Shown here one piece after another: positions 39,168 to 47,767 of a stretch of 64,000 nucleotides of DNA (within the stretch, counting starts at the first letter, position 1; every line of letters begins with the position of its first letter). A model generated the notes under the pieces. It was not told the DNA's origin and searched no databases. It saw only the letters and a program-made list of their open reading frames with translations. The translations under genes were made by a program, and so were the position numbers. Origin of the DNA: Meiothermus sp. (GTDB lineage Bacteria > Deinococcota > Deinococci > Deinococcales > Thermaceae); contig NZ_BPIM01000001.1 of assembly GCF_026004115.1 (NCBI RefSeq), positions 868,001 through 932,000 on the forward strand, read 5' to 3'.

Positions 39168-40349
39168 CTAGCGGTTGCTGGCTGGGCGCAGGGCGGTCTG
39201 GGTGGGCAAGCGGTAGCCGTGGTTGTCGGGTGCGTCGTCGGTGGCGGCGGTAATCACCCGACCCGAGCGCAGGCGGGTACCCTCCCCCACCAGCCAGACC
39301 GCACCCCAGGGACGGTAGGTGCTGGTCAGGGTGTCCCTGGTCACCTTACCGCTTGCAAAGCGGATGGTGCGGTAAACGTTCACCGTGGCCCCCTCGGCGG
39401 CCCAATCCACCTGCACAAAGCGCTGGGCGGGTAGCTCGGGGCTCACGATAAAGCGGGTGGGCGGGGCCGGGGTGCGGCTAATGGTAACCGGGTTGCTCCA
39501 GGTCACCTCTCGGTCTTTGGTGCCGAACACGCGGAAGGTGAGGCGGCTGCCGCTGACGCTGCTCTGGATGAGCAGGTAGCCGGGGGTGTCGTTTTTGAAC
39601 CGGAGGTCGAGGGCGGGCAGAAACACTGCTGCATCGAGGCCGGTAGGCTGATAGTAGCGCACCTGGTAGCTGTGCGGGCGGCGCTGCACAATGGGCAGCC
39701 CGGAGAAGTAGGCCGAGCGGAAAAGGGTGGTAGAGACCTGACACATGCCCCCGCCCACGCCCTCCACGGTTTGTTCGCCGGAGATCACAAAGGCTTTTTT
39801 GAAGCCGGTGCGCTCGGAGACCTCGCCCATGGCTTTAGCAAAGGAAAAGGTCTCGCCGGGGGCAATCTGCACCCCGTTCAGGCGGCTGGCTCCCAGGGTG
39901 ATGTTGTAGCGGCGTTCGTAGGAGGAACCGGCAAAGGAGGTGGTGGCCTCGGCCAAGAGCTGACGGATGCCCAGGTTGTAGTAGTAGGGGGCGCCTTTGG
40001 GGTGAAGGGTGTGGGAGACCGGCAGGATAAATTCGTCCTGCTTGTTGCTGAGGGCCTCGAGGTAGCGTTTTTTGGCCTCGGCAACCGCAAAGCTGTGGCC
40101 CATCTGGTCGGCGAGTACCCAGTCCTTCAGGGCCTCGTCGTAGAACCAGCGGGCCTCCCGCGCAGGTCGGGCGGCTTTGGTCAACAGAGTTTCAAGCTGG
40201 CCCACCCCGCCAATCTTGATGCGCTGAGGGGTGCCAATGGTGACGATCTGGCCTTTTTCAATGCGGTTCTCCAAGGCATAGTAAATGCCATCTGGCCCCG
40301 CCCACGCCAGAGAAATCCAGAAAAAAGCAGCGAGAATGGTTTTTCGCAT
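39168..40349 (-). CDS. Exported VanW-domain protein
   Basis: The 393-residue protein starts with a signal peptide (MRKTILAAFFWISLAWAG). The VanW domain (about 115-255) has LLAEATTSFAGSSYERRYNITLGASRLNGVQIAPGETFSF and the hallmark GGGMCQVSTTLF. The C-terminal 120 residues are beta-rich and may be a G5-like cell-wall-binding module. VanW proteins are widespread in bacteria that have no glycopeptide resistance; the biochemical role is unknown. A TAAAGT box lies 5 bases before the ATG. Confidence 0.85.
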   Translation of the reverse strand: MRKTILAAFFWISLAWAGPDGIYYALENRIEKGQIVTIGTPQRIKIGGVGQLETLLTKAARPAREARWFYDEALKDWVLADQMGHSFAVAEAKKRYLEALSNKQDEFILPVSHTLHPKGAPYYYNLGIRQLLAEATTSFAGSSYERRYNITLGASRLNGVQIAPGETFSFAKAMGEVSERTGFKKAFVISGEQTVEGVGGGMCQVSTTLFRSAYFSGLPIVQRRPHSYQVRYYQPTGLDAAVFLPALDLRFKNDTPGYLLIQSSVSGSRLTFRVFGTKDREVTWSNPVTISRTPAPPTRFIVSPELPAQRFVQVDWAAEGATVNVYRTIRFASGKVTRDTLTSTYRPWGAVWLVGEGTRLRSGRVITAATDDAPDNHGYRLPTQTALRPASNR

Positions 40350-40389
40350 ACCTTACTTTAGGACATAAAGCATTCAAAAGCTGTGCAAA

Positions 40390-41022
40390 CTAGCCCCGAC
40401 CCCGCTCATGCCGAGCTACCCAGCTTCGCAGCACAGCCTCGTAGTGCTCTGGTGAAAGGCGGGGCTGTTCATAAAACCCCGCCTGTAGGCGCTGCCGCTG
40501 GGCCTCAAAGAGGATCACCGCCGCCGCTACCGACACATTCAGGCTCTGCACCATGCCCATCATGGGAATCTGGATATGCCCGTCCGATAGTTCGGCGGCT
40601 TCGGGCGAAACCCCCCACTTTTCGGTACCCAGCAGGATACAGGTCGGGCGGGTGTAGTCGGCCACGCGGTAGTCCACGGCCCGCTCAGAAAAATGCGCAG
40701 CCAGCACCTGAAACCCGCGCGCCCTCAGATGGGTAAAAGCCGAGGCGGTGCCTTCATGAAGGTGCAGCCCCACCCATTTGGCCGCCGAGCCAGAGGTCTC
40801 GTTGTAGGTTTTGCCCTCCAGGCTCAGGCCATCGGCTCCTTCCAGGTCGGGAATGCCGTGCTTAGCGGGAATTGCGTTGGCCTCCAGCACTCCTACCGCA
40901 TCGCAGGAGCGCAGGATGGCCGAGAAGTTATGGGGCTTGTGCACCCGTTCCAGGAGCACCGTCAGGTCGGGCTGGCGCTTATCCAGCACCGCACGCATTT
41001 TGGCAAGGCGCTCCGGCGTCAC
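40390..41022 (-). CDS. trmH: tRNA (guanosine-18-2'-O)-methyltransferase
   Basis: The 210-residue SPOUT enzyme methylates G18 in the tRNA D-loop. The three conserved motifs are present: [18 protein letters not shown] (motif 1, catalytic Arg), [14 protein letters not shown] (motif 2) and [23 protein letters not shown] (motif 3, the SAM-binding knot). Size and C-terminal tail match the class I TrmH described in T. thermophilus. The start is GTG 41022, only 32 bases from the divergent quinone-oxidoreductase start, so the two promoters must overlap. Confidence 0.94.
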   Translation of the reverse strand: MTPERLAKMRAVLDKRQPDLTVLLERVHKPHNFSAILRSCDAVGVLEANAIPAKHGIPDLEGADGLSLEGKTYNETSGSAAKWVGLHLHEGTASAFTHLRARGFQVLAAHFSERAVDYRVADYTRPTCILLGTEKWGVSPEAAELSDGHIQIPMMGMVQSLNVSVAAAVILFEAQRQRLQAGFYEQPRLSPEHYEAVLRSWVARHERGRG

Positions 41023-41054
41023 GAGGGTTTATTGTAACGTGCCAAAATAGCACC

Positions 41055-42023
41055 ATGAAAGCCATTGTGGTTGAGCAAAACGGCCCCCCCGAAACCCTGC
41101 GCTATCAGGAAGTGCCCGACCCCAGCCCCAAAGCGGGCGAAGTGTTGGTACGCACCACCCTCACGAGCCTTAACTACGCCGATGTGCAGGCCCGGCGGGG
41201 GGGCTACGAGGCGGGCTCGCCCCCGCCCTTCATCCCTGGGCTGGATGCAGTCGGAATCGTAGAGGCGCTGGGAGAAGGGGTGGAAGGCCTGCAGGTAGGG
41301 CAACGGGTGGCGGCGTTTGCCGCCGGGGGTTCGTATGCCGAAAAGGTGGTTGCAAAAGCGGTACTCGCCTACCCGGTTCCCCCCGAGCTGCCCGACGAGG
41401 CGGTGTCGGGCCTCACCGCGCTGGTCACGGCCTACAACACCCTGACCTGGGCCGGGCGGCTACAAAAAGGTGAGACCGTGCTGGTACACGCCGCTGCTGG
41501 AGGGGTGGGGAGTCTGGCGGTACAGATAGCCAATGCACTGGGCGCCGGACGGGTCTTCGGAACCGTGGGCAGCTCAGCCAAGGCCGGGTTTGTGCGCAAC
41601 CTGGGAGCCGATGAAGTTTTGGACTACGATGGCTTTGCGGAAAAGGTACTGGGTCTCACCCAGCAACAAGGCGCCGACCTGATCCTGGACTCGGTGGCCG
41701 GCGAGGTCTTCAATCAGGGAATGCAGTGTCTGGCCCCCTTTGGCCGACTGGTGGTGTATGGGCACGCCAGCGGACAGGCTGGAACCTTCGAAACCCGCCC
41801 CCTGCACCGCCAGACCAAGGCGGTCATCGGCTACAGCAGCGGACACTACCGGCGCAGCCGACCCGAGCTGCTAAGGCCCACGGTGGAAGCGGTGTTTGAG
41901 CTGCTAGAGGCCGGGAAAATTCGGCTAGAAATTGGGGCCCGGTTCAAAATGGAAGAAGCCCCCAAAGCCCACGCCCTGATGGAGAACCGCCAGAGCATGG
42001 GTAAAATTCTCCTGTATCCCTAA
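41055..42023 (+). CDS. NAD(P)H:quinone oxidoreductase, zinc-free MDR family
   Basis: The 322-residue protein begins [25 protein letters not shown], typical of Qor-like enzymes. It lacks zinc-binding cysteines. The cofactor motif is [23 protein letters not shown] (AAGGVG), with [19 protein letters not shown] following. It reduces quinones or conjugated carbonyls with NADPH. A frame start at 40872 would run through trmH, so ATG 41055 is used. Its stop overlaps the end of the convergent aldo/keto reductase gene by four bases. Confidence 0.92.
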   Translation: MKAIVVEQNGPPETLRYQEVPDPSPKAGEVLVRTTLTSLNYADVQARRGGYEAGSPPPFIPGLDAVGIVEALGEGVEGLQVGQRVAAFAAGGSYAEKVVAKAVLAYPVPPELPDEAVSGLTALVTAYNTLTWAGRLQKGETVLVHAAAGGVGSLAVQIANALGAGRVFGTVGSSAKAGFVRNLGADEVLDYDGFAEKVLGLTQQQGADLILDSVAGEVFNQGMQCLAPFGRLVVYGHASGQAGTFETRPLHRQTKAVIGYSSGHYRRSRPELLRPTVEAVFELLEAGKIRLEIGARFKMEEAPKAHALMENRQSMGKILLYP

Positions 42024-43036
42024 ACCTCCCGCTCGGTGCGCGAAAGGGGCCAGCTCGACACTTCGGCCAGCGCAGCTATCTCCTCCGGGCTCAACTGCAG
42101 GCGAACCGCAGGCATCAGGTCTTGGAGTTGTTGCACGCTGTTGGCCCCAATGATGGGCGCGGTCATGAAAGGGCGCGAGAGCAGCCAGGCCAGCGCTATC
42201 TGCGCCGGGTGTACCCCATGCTGCTGAGCGATTTCCAGGATTTTGTCCAGGATCTTCCAGTTCTGCTCGCTAAAGCGCCCACTAGCAATGCCCTGGGCCC
42301 GCACGCTTTCGGGCAGGGGCTGGTCGCGGCGATACTTACCGGTCAGGAAGCCACCGGCCAGGGGGCTGTAGGGAATCACCCCCAGACCGTAGGTTTCGCA
42401 CACCCTGGCCAGTTCCCGCTCGAAGTTCATGCGGGTGGGCATGGCCAGGCTGTACTCGGGCTGGATGGAAACAAAGCTTTCCAGGCCATGCTTGTCCGAG
42501 GCCCACAAAGCCTGCATCAAGCGCCAGGCCGAGAAATTGGAGCAGCCGATGTAGCGCACGTAGCCCCTGCGTACCAGGTCGGTTAGGGCCGAGAGGGTTT
42601 CTTCGATGGGAACCTGGTTGTCTATCCAGTGCACCTGATAGAGGTCTATGTAGTCCACCTGCAAGCGGCGCAGGCTGTCCTCCACAGCCCGCATAACCCA
42701 GGCTCGCGATAGACCTTCGCGTTGCAAGGGATGGTTGCGCCCTTCGGAACCGCCGGGCCCCATGGCCCCGCGCACCTTGGTGGCCACAATCACCCGGTCA
42801 CGCAGCCCCCGGCTCTTGAGCCAGCGACCAATAATTTCCTCCGAAACCCCGCCGGGGTTGCCGGCAGCCCAGGTGGTGTAGATATCGGCGGTGTCAATGA
42901 GATTACCCCCCGCTTCCACAAAGGCGTCCATAATGGCAAAAGCCGTGGGCTCGTCGGCGGTCCAGCCAAACTGCATGGTGCCGAGGGCGATAGGGTGAAC
43001 AAACAGGCCGGATTTTCCCAGTCTACGGTAGCTCAT
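42020..43036 (-). CDS. Aldo/keto reductase
   Basis: The 338-residue TIM-barrel NADPH oxidoreductase has family motifs [27 protein letters not shown] (catalytic Asp and Tyr), VIVATKVRG (catalytic Lys), [12 protein letters not shown] (His), and [10 protein letters not shown]. The [11 protein letters not shown] segment near the end binds the cofactor. It reduces an aldehyde, ketone or sugar; the substrate is unknown. ATG 43036 lies 8 bases after a TAGAAT box; an earlier frame start (43078) lies upstream of that box and is rejected. Confidence 0.93.
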   Translation of the reverse strand: MSYRRLGKSGLFVHPIALGTMQFGWTADEPTAFAIMDAFVEAGGNLIDTADIYTTWAAGNPGGVSEEIIGRWLKSRGLRDRVIVATKVRGAMGPGGSEGRNHPLQREGLSRAWVMRAVEDSLRRLQVDYIDLYQVHWIDNQVPIEETLSALTDLVRRGYVRYIGCSNFSAWRLMQALWASDKHGLESFVSIQPEYSLAMPTRMNFERELARVCETYGLGVIPYSPLAGGFLTGKYRRDQPLPESVRAQGIASGRFSEQNWKILDKILEIAQQHGVHPAQIALAWLLSRPFMTAPIIGANSVQQLQDLMPAVRLQLSPEEIAALAEVSSWPLSRTEREV

Positions 43037-43044
43037 AGGGTTCG

Positions 43045-43050
43045 ATTCTA
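43045..43050 (-). promoter_or_regulatory. -10 element, leaderless aldo/keto reductase gene
   Basis: TAGAAT on the minus strand lies 8 bases before ATG 43036. Confidence 0.5.
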
Positions 43051-43210
43051 CGTCGGCCGTGTTCTTGGTAAAGGGCACTGGCTGATATACCCAGAACGGC
43101 CTTGCGATGAGCTTGTATCTAGTGCAGCTCGTTCTTCAGCAGCGCAGTACATGAAGTACATCCGCCTCCACACCGTAGGGGTGTTTGTCCATCAACAAGA
43201 TCCTCTTCGG

Positions 43211-43852
43211 TCAGGTGGAGGCTGGCAGGGTATGGGCATTGGCCCGCAAGCGTTCGATGAGCGGGCGCAGCAGATCGCGCTTGAGCTTGAGCGACTGCCG
43301 GTTCACGATGAAACGGGCGGTGGAGTGGGCCAGCACCTCGAGCTCCACCAGACCCGCCGCCCGCAGGGTGGCCCCAGTCTGCACCACATCCACCACGGCA
43401 TCGGCCAGCTCGGTAAGAGCAGCCAGTTCAACGTTACCCGTGAGTTCGATGATGTCGGCGACTAAACCCCGTTCGCGCAAGACTTGGGCAGTAAAGCGCG
43501 GATACTTGGTGGCAATGCGGCGGATGGGGCCGGTGGCCTGGGGGTGGCGAATCAGCGAGAGGCGGCAGGCCCCTGTGCCCAGGTCTACGGGCTCGTATAC
43601 ATCGCGCCCCGACTCCAGGAGTACGTCGTTGCCTACCACGCCGACATCGGCAATGCCCAGGTCTACGTAGGTGGGGACATCGTGGTTGCGGAGCTCGAGG
43701 ATCGCCACCCCCCCCTCCTGACCGTGCAGCAAAGCCCGCTCGTTTTCGAGGGTTGGTAGGGCCAGTCCTGCTGCTGCCAGGGCGTTGTAACCATCGGCAA
43801 AGTTGCGCCCTTTGGGCAGGGCTACCACCAGAGCGAAACGTCCCCTTATCAT
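43211..43852 (-). CDS. hisG: ATP phosphoribosyltransferase, short form
   Basis: This enzyme catalyses the first step of histidine synthesis, joining ATP and PRPP. The 213-residue length is the short HisG(S) form, which needs the HisRS-like partner HisZ for activity and feedback; no hisZ is in this window. Family motifs are VVALPKGR near the start, [32 protein letters not shown] and the PRPP loop [25 protein letters not shown] box (43867-43862) lies 9 bases before ATG 43852. The gene stands alone here, outside any his operon. Confidence 0.94.
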   Translation of the reverse strand: MIRGRFALVVALPKGRNFADGYNALAAAGLALPTLENERALLHGQEGGVAILELRNHDVPTYVDLGIADVGVVGNDVLLESGRDVYEPVDLGTGACRLSLIRHPQATGPIRRIATKYPRFTAQVLRERGLVADIIELTGNVELAALTELADAVVDVVQTGATLRAAGLVELEVLAHSTARFIVNRQSLKLKRDLLRPLIERLRANAHTLPAST

Positions 43853-43928
43853 CCGAACTTTCTTATATCACAAACCGACCCACGTGAATCAGGAAAACCC
43901 GGTGAAATCGCATTCGCCTCGTATAACC

Positions 43929-43957
43929 TTGACGCATAGCGCATAAGGCGATATATT
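43929..43957 (+). promoter_or_regulatory. Promoter of the rRNA pseudouridine synthase gene
   Basis: TTGACG (43929-43934), 17 bases, TATATT (43952-43957), giving a start near 43964. Confidence 0.7.
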
Positions 43958-43968
43958 ACTTTTATAGG

Positions 43969-43990
43969 CCCCGAAAAGCGGGGGTTTTTT
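43969..43990 (+). terminator. Terminator-like hairpin in the short leader of the pseudouridine synthase gene
   Basis: Stem CCCCG/CGGGG with AAAAG loop and six T. It begins about 5 bases after the predicted transcription start and ends 7 bases before the ATG. No rightward gene ends upstream, so it is not an ordinary gene-end terminator. Confidence 0.6.
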
Positions 43991-43997
43991 GTTTAAC

Positions 43998-44732
43998 ATG
44001 GCCAAAGAACGCCTCGACAAAGTGCTGGGACACCTGGGGGTGGGCACCCGCAAGGAGATACACCGACTGGCTCGAGCGGGCCTGATTGTCATAGACGGCC
44101 ACACCATCACCGACGCGGCCTTCAAGTTCGACCCCGCCTTGTCGCGCATCGAGGTGGCGGGGGAGTTGCTGGAGTACCAGGCTTATTTTTACCTGATGCT
44201 CCACAAACCTGCTGGCTACATTACCTCCACCAAAGACCGTGACGGCATTCCCATCACCGCCCTGCTGCCCGAGGAATGGCAGCGCAGCGACTGGATGCCG
44301 GTAGGCCGCCTGGACAAGGATACCGAAGGGCTCTTGCTGCTTACCACCGATGGTGAACTGCTACACCGCCTGACCCACCCGCGCTGGAAGGTAGCCAAAC
44401 GCTACTATGTCGAGCTGGCCGCCCCGGCCACGCCCGAAGATGAAGCGGTGTTTGCATCGGGCACACTTGAACTCGAGGGCGAACCGCTCCAGCCTGCCGA
44501 ACTGCACATTGGCCCCGACCCTCACAAGGTGGAGCTGGTAATTCGGGAAGGCAAGTTTCACCAGGTCAAGCGGATGTTTGCCGCCAGGGGCAACCAGGTA
44601 ACCTATCTCAAGCGGGTTGCTTTTGGGCCGCTCTCCCTTCCCAGCGACTTAACTACGGGAGAATCGCGCAAACTACTTCTCGAGGAAATAGGTGCTCTAT
44701 ACGAGGCCGTGGGTTTGGAGTGGCAGGAATAA
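43998..44732 (+). CDS. rRNA pseudouridine synthase, RsuA/RluB family
   Basis: The 244-residue protein has an N-terminal S4 RNA-binding domain (RLDKVLGHLGVGTRKEIHRLARAGLIVIDG) and a catalytic domain with GRLDKDTEGLLLLTTDG, where the second Asp is the catalytic residue. LMLHKPAGYITST and EGKFHQVKRMF are also hallmarks. Members modify either 16S (RsuA) or 23S (RluB/RluE) rRNA; which one cannot be decided here. ATG 43998 fits the S4 start; an ATG three codons earlier is possible. No ribosome site is evident between the hairpin and the ATG. Confidence 0.92.
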   Translation: MAKERLDKVLGHLGVGTRKEIHRLARAGLIVIDGHTITDAAFKFDPALSRIEVAGELLEYQAYFYLMLHKPAGYITSTKDRDGIPITALLPEEWQRSDWMPVGRLDKDTEGLLLLTTDGELLHRLTHPRWKVAKRYYVELAAPATPEDEAVFASGTLELEGEPLQPAELHIGPDPHKVELVIREGKFHQVKRMFAARGNQVTYLKRVAFGPLSLPSDLTTGESRKLLLEEIGALYEAVGLEWQE

Positions 44733-44784
44733 AAAAACGATATCCAGGAAACCCGCTTCAGGAAGAGTTCTTTGACACCTCTGA

Positions 44785-44940
44785 TACCAGATTCGGTTGA
44801 TTCATTACCGAGCGGTAACGAATCAACCCAACCAAGGGAGACGCTTTCTTCGCTGACCGACAGGGAGGGGTGTGCTCTAGGATTCAAAAAGACAGCCTAT
44901 GGGTTATTTGGTTTTGTGAACTGTCTTTTTGAATCCGGTA
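44785..44940 (+). mobile_element. Two-hairpin repeat, copy D (156 bp, no 38-bp unit)
   Basis: Flanked by TGA at 44782-44784 and 44941-44943. The left stem is GGTTGATTCATTACC/GGTAACGAATCAACC, whose changes relative to other copies occur on both arms. The spacer GGGAGACGCTTTCTTCGCTG is present without 38-bp units. The right stem is GGATTCAAAAAGACAG/CTGTCTTTTTGAATCC. Confidence 0.87.
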
Positions 44941-44966
44941 TGATTTTTGCTGAGATTAACTAACTT

Positions 44967-44982
44967 TTAGGATCCATCCTAA
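44967..44982. promoter_or_regulatory. Dyad TTAGGAT-CC-ATCCTAA upstream of the nitroreductase gene
   Basis: Perfect 7-bp arms with a 2-base centre, about 80 bases before ATG 45065; a possible operator. A TTGACC (45030-45035) lies between, but no good -10 is found. Confidence 0.35.
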
Positions 44983-45064
44983 TGGGGTGCAACTGTTCTA
45001 AACGCTATGAATTGTAAAGTGTGGCATGGTTGACCACAGAAGATAGGCTAGAGTAGGCCTTTAT

Positions 45065-45685
45065 ATGGACGCCGTTAGCGAACGAATTCTTTCGGTCAAA
45101 GAGGCTGTACTGACCCGCCGCAGCATCCGCAAGTTCAAGCCCGAACCGATTCCTCAAGAGAAATTGGAAGAAATACTTGCTCTTGCCCTGAAGGCACCCA
45201 GCTCAAACAATCTTCAGCCCTGGCGGGTGGTGGTGGTGCAAGACCCCGAACTCAAGGAGCGCTTGCGCGAAGCTGCCAACAACCAGGCCCAGGTGAGCTC
45301 AGCACCTGCAGTATTGGTGGTATATAGCGATATGAAGGACACCCTCGAGCGGGTAGAGGAAATCTTCCACCCTGGGTTTTCCGAAGAGCAAAAGCAAACC
45401 AGAGCCGCCAATATGCGCAAGGCCTGGGAGGGCAAAAGCGATGAAGAACGGGAAAACTGGGGCAAGGCCCAGGGCTTTATTTTGCTGGGTTTTCTGATGC
45501 TGATTGCCCGTTCGTTTGGTTACGATACCGTGCCGATGGGCGGCTTCAATGCTGCCAGGGTTAAGGAACTTTTGGGCCTGCCTTCCTATGTGGCTATTGC
45601 GGCCTTGTTGCCCATTGGCGTTGCGGATGAAGCGGGGCGCGAACACCACCGCCGCGACCTCGAGCGCGTGGTGCGGTGGCAGTAA
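45065..45685 (+). CDS. Nitroreductase family flavoprotein
   Basis: The 206-residue FMN enzyme has the FMN phosphate motif TRRSIRKFKPEPIP, then LKAPSSNNLQPWRVVVVQ, and late PMGGFNAARVKELLGLP with VAIAALLPIGVADE. Family members use NAD(P)H to reduce nitroaromatics, quinones or related compounds. The middle segment (HPGFSEEQKQTRAANMRKAWEGKSDEER) is more charged than usual. ATG 45065 has no ribosome site. The next gene follows 47 bases downstream. Confidence 0.92.
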   Translation: MDAVSERILSVKEAVLTRRSIRKFKPEPIPQEKLEEILALALKAPSSNNLQPWRVVVVQDPELKERLREAANNQAQVSSAPAVLVVYSDMKDTLERVEEIFHPGFSEEQKQTRAANMRKAWEGKSDEERENWGKAQGFILLGFLMLIARSFGYDTVPMGGFNAARVKELLGLPSYVAIAALLPIGVADEAGREHHRRDLERVVRWQ

Positions 45686-45732
45686 GAGCAAAAAGGGTGT
45701 TCTTATAGAGAAATTTGCTCTAGTCTAAGAGC

Positions 45733-46176
45733 ATGTACGATCTGCTTCTGTCCGTCCACAACATCACCCGATGGCTGGTGTTGCTGGCTGCCATTTATCT
45801 AATCTATCGAAGCCTGAGCGGGCTCAGGAGCCGCACCTATGCGTCCGCCGATCGCCAGGCCGGCCAGGTTTACACTGGCTTGATGGATTTGCAACTGTTA
45901 CTGGGCATCTTGCTGCTCTTTTTGAGCCCTCTGGTACAAAGCGCATGGGGCAACCTTGGCGCAGCCATGCAAAATAGCCAGACCCGCTTCTTCATTGCCG
46001 AACACTGGGTGCTAATGCTGGCAGCAGTGGTGCTCGCGCATGTGGGCAGCACCCGCGTCAAAAAAGCTGCTGAGGCCTTGCTCAAACAACGCCAGGCCTT
46101 GATCTGGTACGGGCTGAGCCTGGCATTGATGTTGCTGGCCATTCCCTGGTGGCGGCCCTTGTTGCGCTTGGGTTGA
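45733..46176 (+). CDS. Four-helix integral membrane protein, unknown function
   Basis: The 147-residue protein has four membrane helices (about 12-30, 50-70, 90-108, 120-138). Conserved-looking polar residues are H9 in SVHNITRWL and H91 in AEHWVLML. Similar small proteins of this layout occur in many bacteria without known function; the histidines could in principle bind heme or metal (inference). TAGTCT (45721-45726) lies 6 bases before the ATG, so it is probably leaderless. It lies 47 bases after the nitroreductase gene. Confidence 0.78.
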   Translation: MYDLLLSVHNITRWLVLLAAIYLIYRSLSGLRSRTYASADRQAGQVYTGLMDLQLLLGILLLFLSPLVQSAWGNLGAAMQNSQTRFFIAEHWVLMLAAVVLAHVGSTRVKKAAEALLKQRQALIWYGLSLALMLLAIPWWRPLLRLG

Positions 46177-46346
46177 ATAGCTGATTTCTTGCAGTTTTGC
46201 GTTTCGTGCATGAAATCTGATAACTCCGCCGTAGGTTATTCCGAGCGAAGCGAGGAATCTGATACGTATCGCACAGCAGTAATCTTCGGCTTGAATTACA
46301 AGTTTGAGATAAGGCACTTTTGAAGCGGTTTACGCTTTGGTGTAAA

Positions 46347-46581
46347 TACCAGATTCGGTTAGTTCGGGGCCGGATGGCGGCGAACTAACAGGGCCGAAGT
46401 TATCCGCGTAGCGGAGGGCGATACCGCCCCTTGGAAGTTATCCGCGTAGCGGAGGGCGATACCGCCCCCTGGAAGGCAGACGCTTTCTTCGCCGACCGTT
46501 CGGGAGGGGTGTGCTCTAGGATTCAAAAAGATAGCTTCTGGGGGATCTTTGGTTTGGATGATTATCTTTTTGAATCCGGTA
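46347..46581 (+). mobile_element. Two-hairpin repeat, copy E (235 bp, two internal units)
   Basis: Flanked by TAAA at 46343-46346 and 46582-46585, a 4-base rather than 3-base match. Two nearly identical 38-bp units (GAAGTTATCCGCGTAGCGG...) follow the left hairpin. The right hairpin is GGATTCAAAAAGATA/TATCTTTTTGAATCC. It lies between a rightward gene and the HU terminator. The rest of 46177-46346 holds no gene. Confidence 0.88.
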
Positions 46582-46603
46582 TAAATCTGTAGTGAGGTAC
46601 GGT

Positions 46604-46639
46604 AAAAAGCAATAGAGGAGGCCGAAGCCTCCTCTATTG
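46604..46639 (-). terminator. Intrinsic terminator of the HU gene
   Basis: A perfect 13-bp stem (46610-46622 with 46627-46639, tetraloop TTCG on the transcribed strand) followed by CTTTTT, 15 bases after the HU stop. Confidence 0.9.
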
Positions 46640-46654
46640 GAAGGGACTGCAAGT

Positions 46655-46957
46655 TTATTTCTTGACGGTTTCCTTCAGGGCTTTGCCGGGTTTGAAGGCA
46701 GGATACTTGGAAGCGGGGATCTTGATCTTTTGGGTAGTACCGGGCTTCACGCCAGTACGGGCCTTGCGGCTGCGCACTTCAAAGGTGCCGAAACCGGTCA
46801 ATTGCACTTTGCTACCGGCCTTGAGCGCATCTTCGACTTTGCTGAGGAAAGCGTCCACAGCAGCCTTGGCGTCTTTTTTCTTCAAGCCGGCGGCCGCGGC
46901 TACCTGGTCGATCAGGTCGGCTTTGGTTCTGGTTTTCTTGGATCCAGCTCTTGCCAT
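46655..46957 (-). CDS. HU-family DNA-binding protein
   Basis: The 100-residue histone-like protein bends and compacts DNA as a dimer. It has [27 protein letters not shown], the family signature [22 protein letters not shown], and the beta-arm [18 protein letters not shown] lysine-rich N-terminal extension of about 10 residues is longer than in E. coli HU (90 residues). It has a strong ribosome site (AAAGGAGGT), a -10/-35 promoter and a perfect terminator, as expected for an abundant protein. Confidence 0.96.
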   Translation of the reverse strand: MARAGSKKTRTKADLIDQVAAAAGLKKKDAKAAVDAFLSKVEDALKAGSKVQLTGFGTFEVRSRKARTGVKPGTTQKIKIPASKYPAFKPGKALKETVKK

Positions 46958-46990
46958 ACAGTTACCTCCTTTATTTTCCCTTCAGCACGG

Positions 46991-47020
46991 AGTGTATCAC
47001 ACCTTATCTCCAAATTGCAA
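46991..47020 (-). promoter_or_regulatory. Promoter of the HU gene
   Basis: TTGCAA (47020-47015), 18 bases, TACACT (46996-46991) on the minus strand, followed by a leader with AAAGGAGGT. Confidence 0.6.
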
Positions 47021-47064
47021 GCACCAGGGCGACGTTGGTAGCCATTTCGCCCTAGACAGAATGG

Positions 47065-47706
47065 CTAAACGGTGGGCTTTCTGTGATATTCAGGGGGCAA
47101 AAGCGCGGTCACGGCGGCCTCGAGTTGCCGGGTCACCTCTTCTAAGGTCTGGTGGTCGGTCTTTCCTTGGGGCAGGACAATGGGGTCGCCAAACACCACC
47201 CGAATGGGCCGCCGCAGGCGGGGCCCCTTGCCCACCGGCCAGGCCTTATCGCTTCCGATAATGGCAGCAGGGACGATCGGGGCATTGGTGCGCAGGGCAA
47301 TCGCAGCCGTGCCGGTCTTGAAGGGTTCGATAAAGCCGGTACGGCTACGGCGCCCCTCTGGGAAAATGCCAAAAGCCATGCCGCTTTTTAGGGTACGAAT
47401 AGCCGCTTTGACCGCGCCCAGGTCGCCCGCGCCCCTCGAGACCGGTATTACGTACAGCCGTGGCAAAAGCCAGCGCAGGATGGGGTATTTGAACACATCG
47501 TCGCGTGACATATAGCTCACCACCCTGGGGCAGGCCACCCCCATCACCACCGGGTCGAGGAAGGACATGTGGTTGGAGGCCAGGATGACCGGACCTTCCT
47601 TGGGAATTTTCTCCGCACCTTCTACCTGTAAACCAAACAGCACCTGAAGCAGTGCCTTAGCCAGCGCTTTGGTGTTGTAGTAGACCCTCAGACCATACTC
47701 GTACAT
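47065..47706 (-). CDS. 1-acyl-sn-glycerol-3-phosphate acyltransferase (PlsC-like)
   Basis: The 213-residue acyltransferase acts at the membrane in phospholipid synthesis, adding the second acyl chain to make phosphatidate. The catalytic HxxxxD is NHMSFLD (about 46-52), followed by the acceptor-binding FPEGRRSRTG (about 115-124) and IVPAAIIGSDKAW. The size is typical of the short PlsC form. TATGAT (47720-47715) lies 8 bases before ATG 47706, with no ribosome site. Confidence 0.92.
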   Translation of the reverse strand: MYEYGLRVYYNTKALAKALLQVLFGLQVEGAEKIPKEGPVILASNHMSFLDPVVMGVACPRVVSYMSRDDVFKYPILRWLLPRLYVIPVSRGAGDLGAVKAAIRTLKSGMAFGIFPEGRRSRTGFIEPFKTGTAAIALRTNAPIVPAAIIGSDKAWPVGKGPRLRRPIRVVFGDPIVLPQGKTDHQTLEEVTRQLEAAVTALLPPEYHRKPTV

Positions 47707-47714
47707 GGCATCCC

Positions 47715-47720
47715 ATCATA
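47715..47720 (-). promoter_or_regulatory. -10 element, leaderless acyltransferase gene
   Basis: TATGAT on the minus strand, 8 bases before ATG 47706. Confidence 0.5.
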
Positions 47721-47767
47721 AGCAAATAAGCCAAAAGCCAGGCATCCGACCATGAAGCCACATGGCT

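Noticed and set aside
39168-40349. VanW protein as evidence of glycopeptide resistance
   Set aside because: No vanHAX or vanRS genes are near, and VanW domains are common in bacteria without resistance.
43036-43050. GGTTCGATTCTAC as the T-arm of a tRNA
   Set aside because: No matching acceptor or anticodon arm surrounds it; the bases form the promoter and start of the aldo/keto reductase gene.
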